A stretch of 6,420 nucleotides of DNA. Source: Chloroflexota bacterium. Lineage in GTDB: Bacteria; Chloroflexota; Dehalococcoidia; Dehalococcoidales; RBG-16-60-22. The notes beneath the pieces were generated by a model, which was given only the letters and a program-made list of their open reading frames with translations, had not been told where the DNA came from and did no database searches. The DNA lies in NCBI GenBank assembly GCA_016875955.1, contig VGOH01000071.1:1-6420 (forward strand), given 5' to 3'. Position numbers and translations under genes: made by a program. This document shows, one piece after another, positions 5,595-6,420 of the stretch (positions within the stretch are counted from its first letter, which is position 1; each line of letters opens with the position of its first letter).

Positions 5595-6350
5595 CTATTT
5601 GACTCGGCGGACTGAGGTTGATGCCCCGAATAGAGGGTTGCTGGGTCCGAAAGCATCAATGGCGGTACCCGTTACCGCCCGGCTCTCATCAGAAGCCAGA
5701 AACACCGCCACCGCGGCGATATCTGACGGGGGCATCATGTGTTCTGGCAATTTACCTTCGGTGATTTCGCGGAGCATATCTGTTTCCACCGCCCCGGGGC
5801 ATATGGCATTCACGTCGATGTTGAATTCCTTTACTTCGGCAGCAAGACAATAGGTGAAGTTGATAACCGCCGCTTTGGAAGGTCTATAAGGGGTCCTGCC
5901 CGCAGCGCCAAGTCGTCCGCCGATTGAGGCTATATTGATTATTTTCCCCGACCGCCGCGCCATCATCTGTGGCAGCACGGCACGGCAGGCAAGAAAGGTG
6001 CCTGTTAAGTTGACCCCCATTATCCAGTTCCACTCTTCCAGGCTCAATTCAGTCACCGCCCGGTAGGGCAGGTTTACCGCTGCGCAGTTAACCAGGATAT
6101 CCACGCGTTGAAACTTGTCCGTCGCCAGCTTCACCATTCGTTTGACATCGGTCTCGCTGGCCACATCAGCCTTAATGCTGAGTGCAGAGCCACCCTTTTT
6201 TTCAATCTGGGCCACCAGCTCGTCACAGCGTTCTTTGTTTCTGCTGGCGATGGCGACCTTGGCCCCCTCCCCGGCAAACGCCAAAACTATCGCCCGGCCT
6301 ATACCCCGGCTGCCTCCTGTTACCAGGGCAACCTTCTCCTTCAATCTCAT
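5595..6350 (-). CDS. SDR-family NAD(P)-dependent oxidoreductase
   Basis: This is a classical short-chain dehydrogenase/reductase, 251 residues from ATG 6350. The Rossmann nucleotide-binding motif TGGSRGIG is at 11-18 and D62-V63 contacts adenine. NCAA (88-91) stands where most members have NNAG. The catalytic tetrad is N114, S142, Y155 and K159 in YRPSK. R15 and R37 suggest a preference for NADP(H). The family resembles FabG and glucose or sugar-alcohol dehydrogenases, but the substrate cannot be assigned; FabG is less likely because no fatty-acid genes are nearby and the C terminus departs from the common VDGG ending (IDAFGPSNP instead). An ATG at 6353 is also possible, but the Shine-Dalgarno site AAAGGAG is only 3 bases from it and 6 from 6350. 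It is followed by rlmN after 9 bases, so the two probably form an operon. Confidence 0.9.
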   Translation of the reverse strand: MRLKEKVALVTGGSRGIGRAIVLAFAGEGAKVAIASRNKERCDELVAQIEKKGGSALSIKADVASETDVKRMVKLATDKFQRVDILVNCAAVNLPYRAVTELSLEEWNWIMGVNLTGTFLACRAVLPQMMARRSGKIINIASIGGRLGAAGRTPYRPSKAAVINFTYCLAAEVKEFNIDVNAICPGAVETDMLREITEGKLPEHMMPPSDIAAVAVFLASDESRAVTGTAIDAFGPSNPLFGASTSVRRVK

Positions 6351-6356
6351 CATAGA

Positions 6357-6363
6357 CTCCTTT
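6357..6363 (-). promoter_or_regulatory. Shine-Dalgarno site of the SDR gene
   Basis: AAAGGAG on the minus strand is 6 bases before the second of two adjacent ATG codons and 3 before the first. The spacing favours the second, at 6350. Confidence 0.6.
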
Positions 6364-6420
6364 CCTGAAATAGATTTTTATTACGCATCTATCATTATCC
6401 GGCTTAATCAGTGCCGCAAG
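6364..6420. other. AT-rich upstream region of the SDR gene, no gene seen
   Basis: These 57 bases run to the right edge without a gene. They hold a weak inverted repeat (ATAGAT at 6370-6375, ATCTAT at 6387-6392). I see no convincing -35/-10 pair in the minus direction, although the position suits a promoter for the SDR-rlmN pair. Confidence 0.4.

Overview
The window is 6.4 kb of densely packed bacterial chromosome holding six protein genes and one tRNA gene. Every gap between genes is shorter than 80 bases. It has no insertion sequence, CRISPR array, integrase, phage gene or toxin-like module, so it reads as a core-metabolism region and not an accessory island. The organism is a bacterium of moderate GC content (roughly mid-50s percent by eye). 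It uses good Shine-Dalgarno sites, at least one GTG start and sigma70-type TATAAT boxes, and it encodes CCA in its tRNA. The overall style would fit Chloroflexota (Dehalococcoidia-like) or a related lineage, but that is an impression and not something the sequence proves.

Left part, plus strand (1-2422): the 3' portion of a ROK-family sugar kinase, probably glucokinase, whose first codons lie off the left edge, is followed without a gap by pyruvate kinase. The two look translationally coupled. Together they cover the first and last steps of glycolysis. The pyruvate kinase carries the residue set known from K+-independent enzymes.

Middle part, minus strand (2447-4374): a 2,3-bisphosphoglycerate-dependent phosphoglycerate mutase (gpmA) converges on pyruvate kinase with only 24 bases between the stops. 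A mandelate racemase/muconate lactonizing enzyme-like member of the enolase superfamily lies upstream of gpmA on the same strand. The 71-base gap between them holds a TATAAT box, a 10-base perfect palindrome and a strong Shine-Dalgarno site, so gpmA probably has its own promoter. Glucokinase, phosphoglycerate mutase and pyruvate kinase make a small glycolytic neighbourhood.

Right part (4375-6420): a plus-strand tRNA-Gly(UCC) gene sits between two minus-strand genes. Its -10 box and the -10 box candidate of the divergent enolase-superfamily gene form one palindrome. On its other side, rlmN (23S rRNA A2503 methyltransferase) ends 10 bases from the tRNA 3' end. An SDR-family oxidoreductase precedes rlmN by 9 bases and is probably co-transcribed with it.

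I did not find a clear undescribed system. The points most worth a second look are the enolase-superfamily enzyme with a changed catalytic lysine motif, the symmetrical divergent promoter at the tRNA, the possible operator in front of gpmA, and the K+-independence signature in pyruvate kinase.
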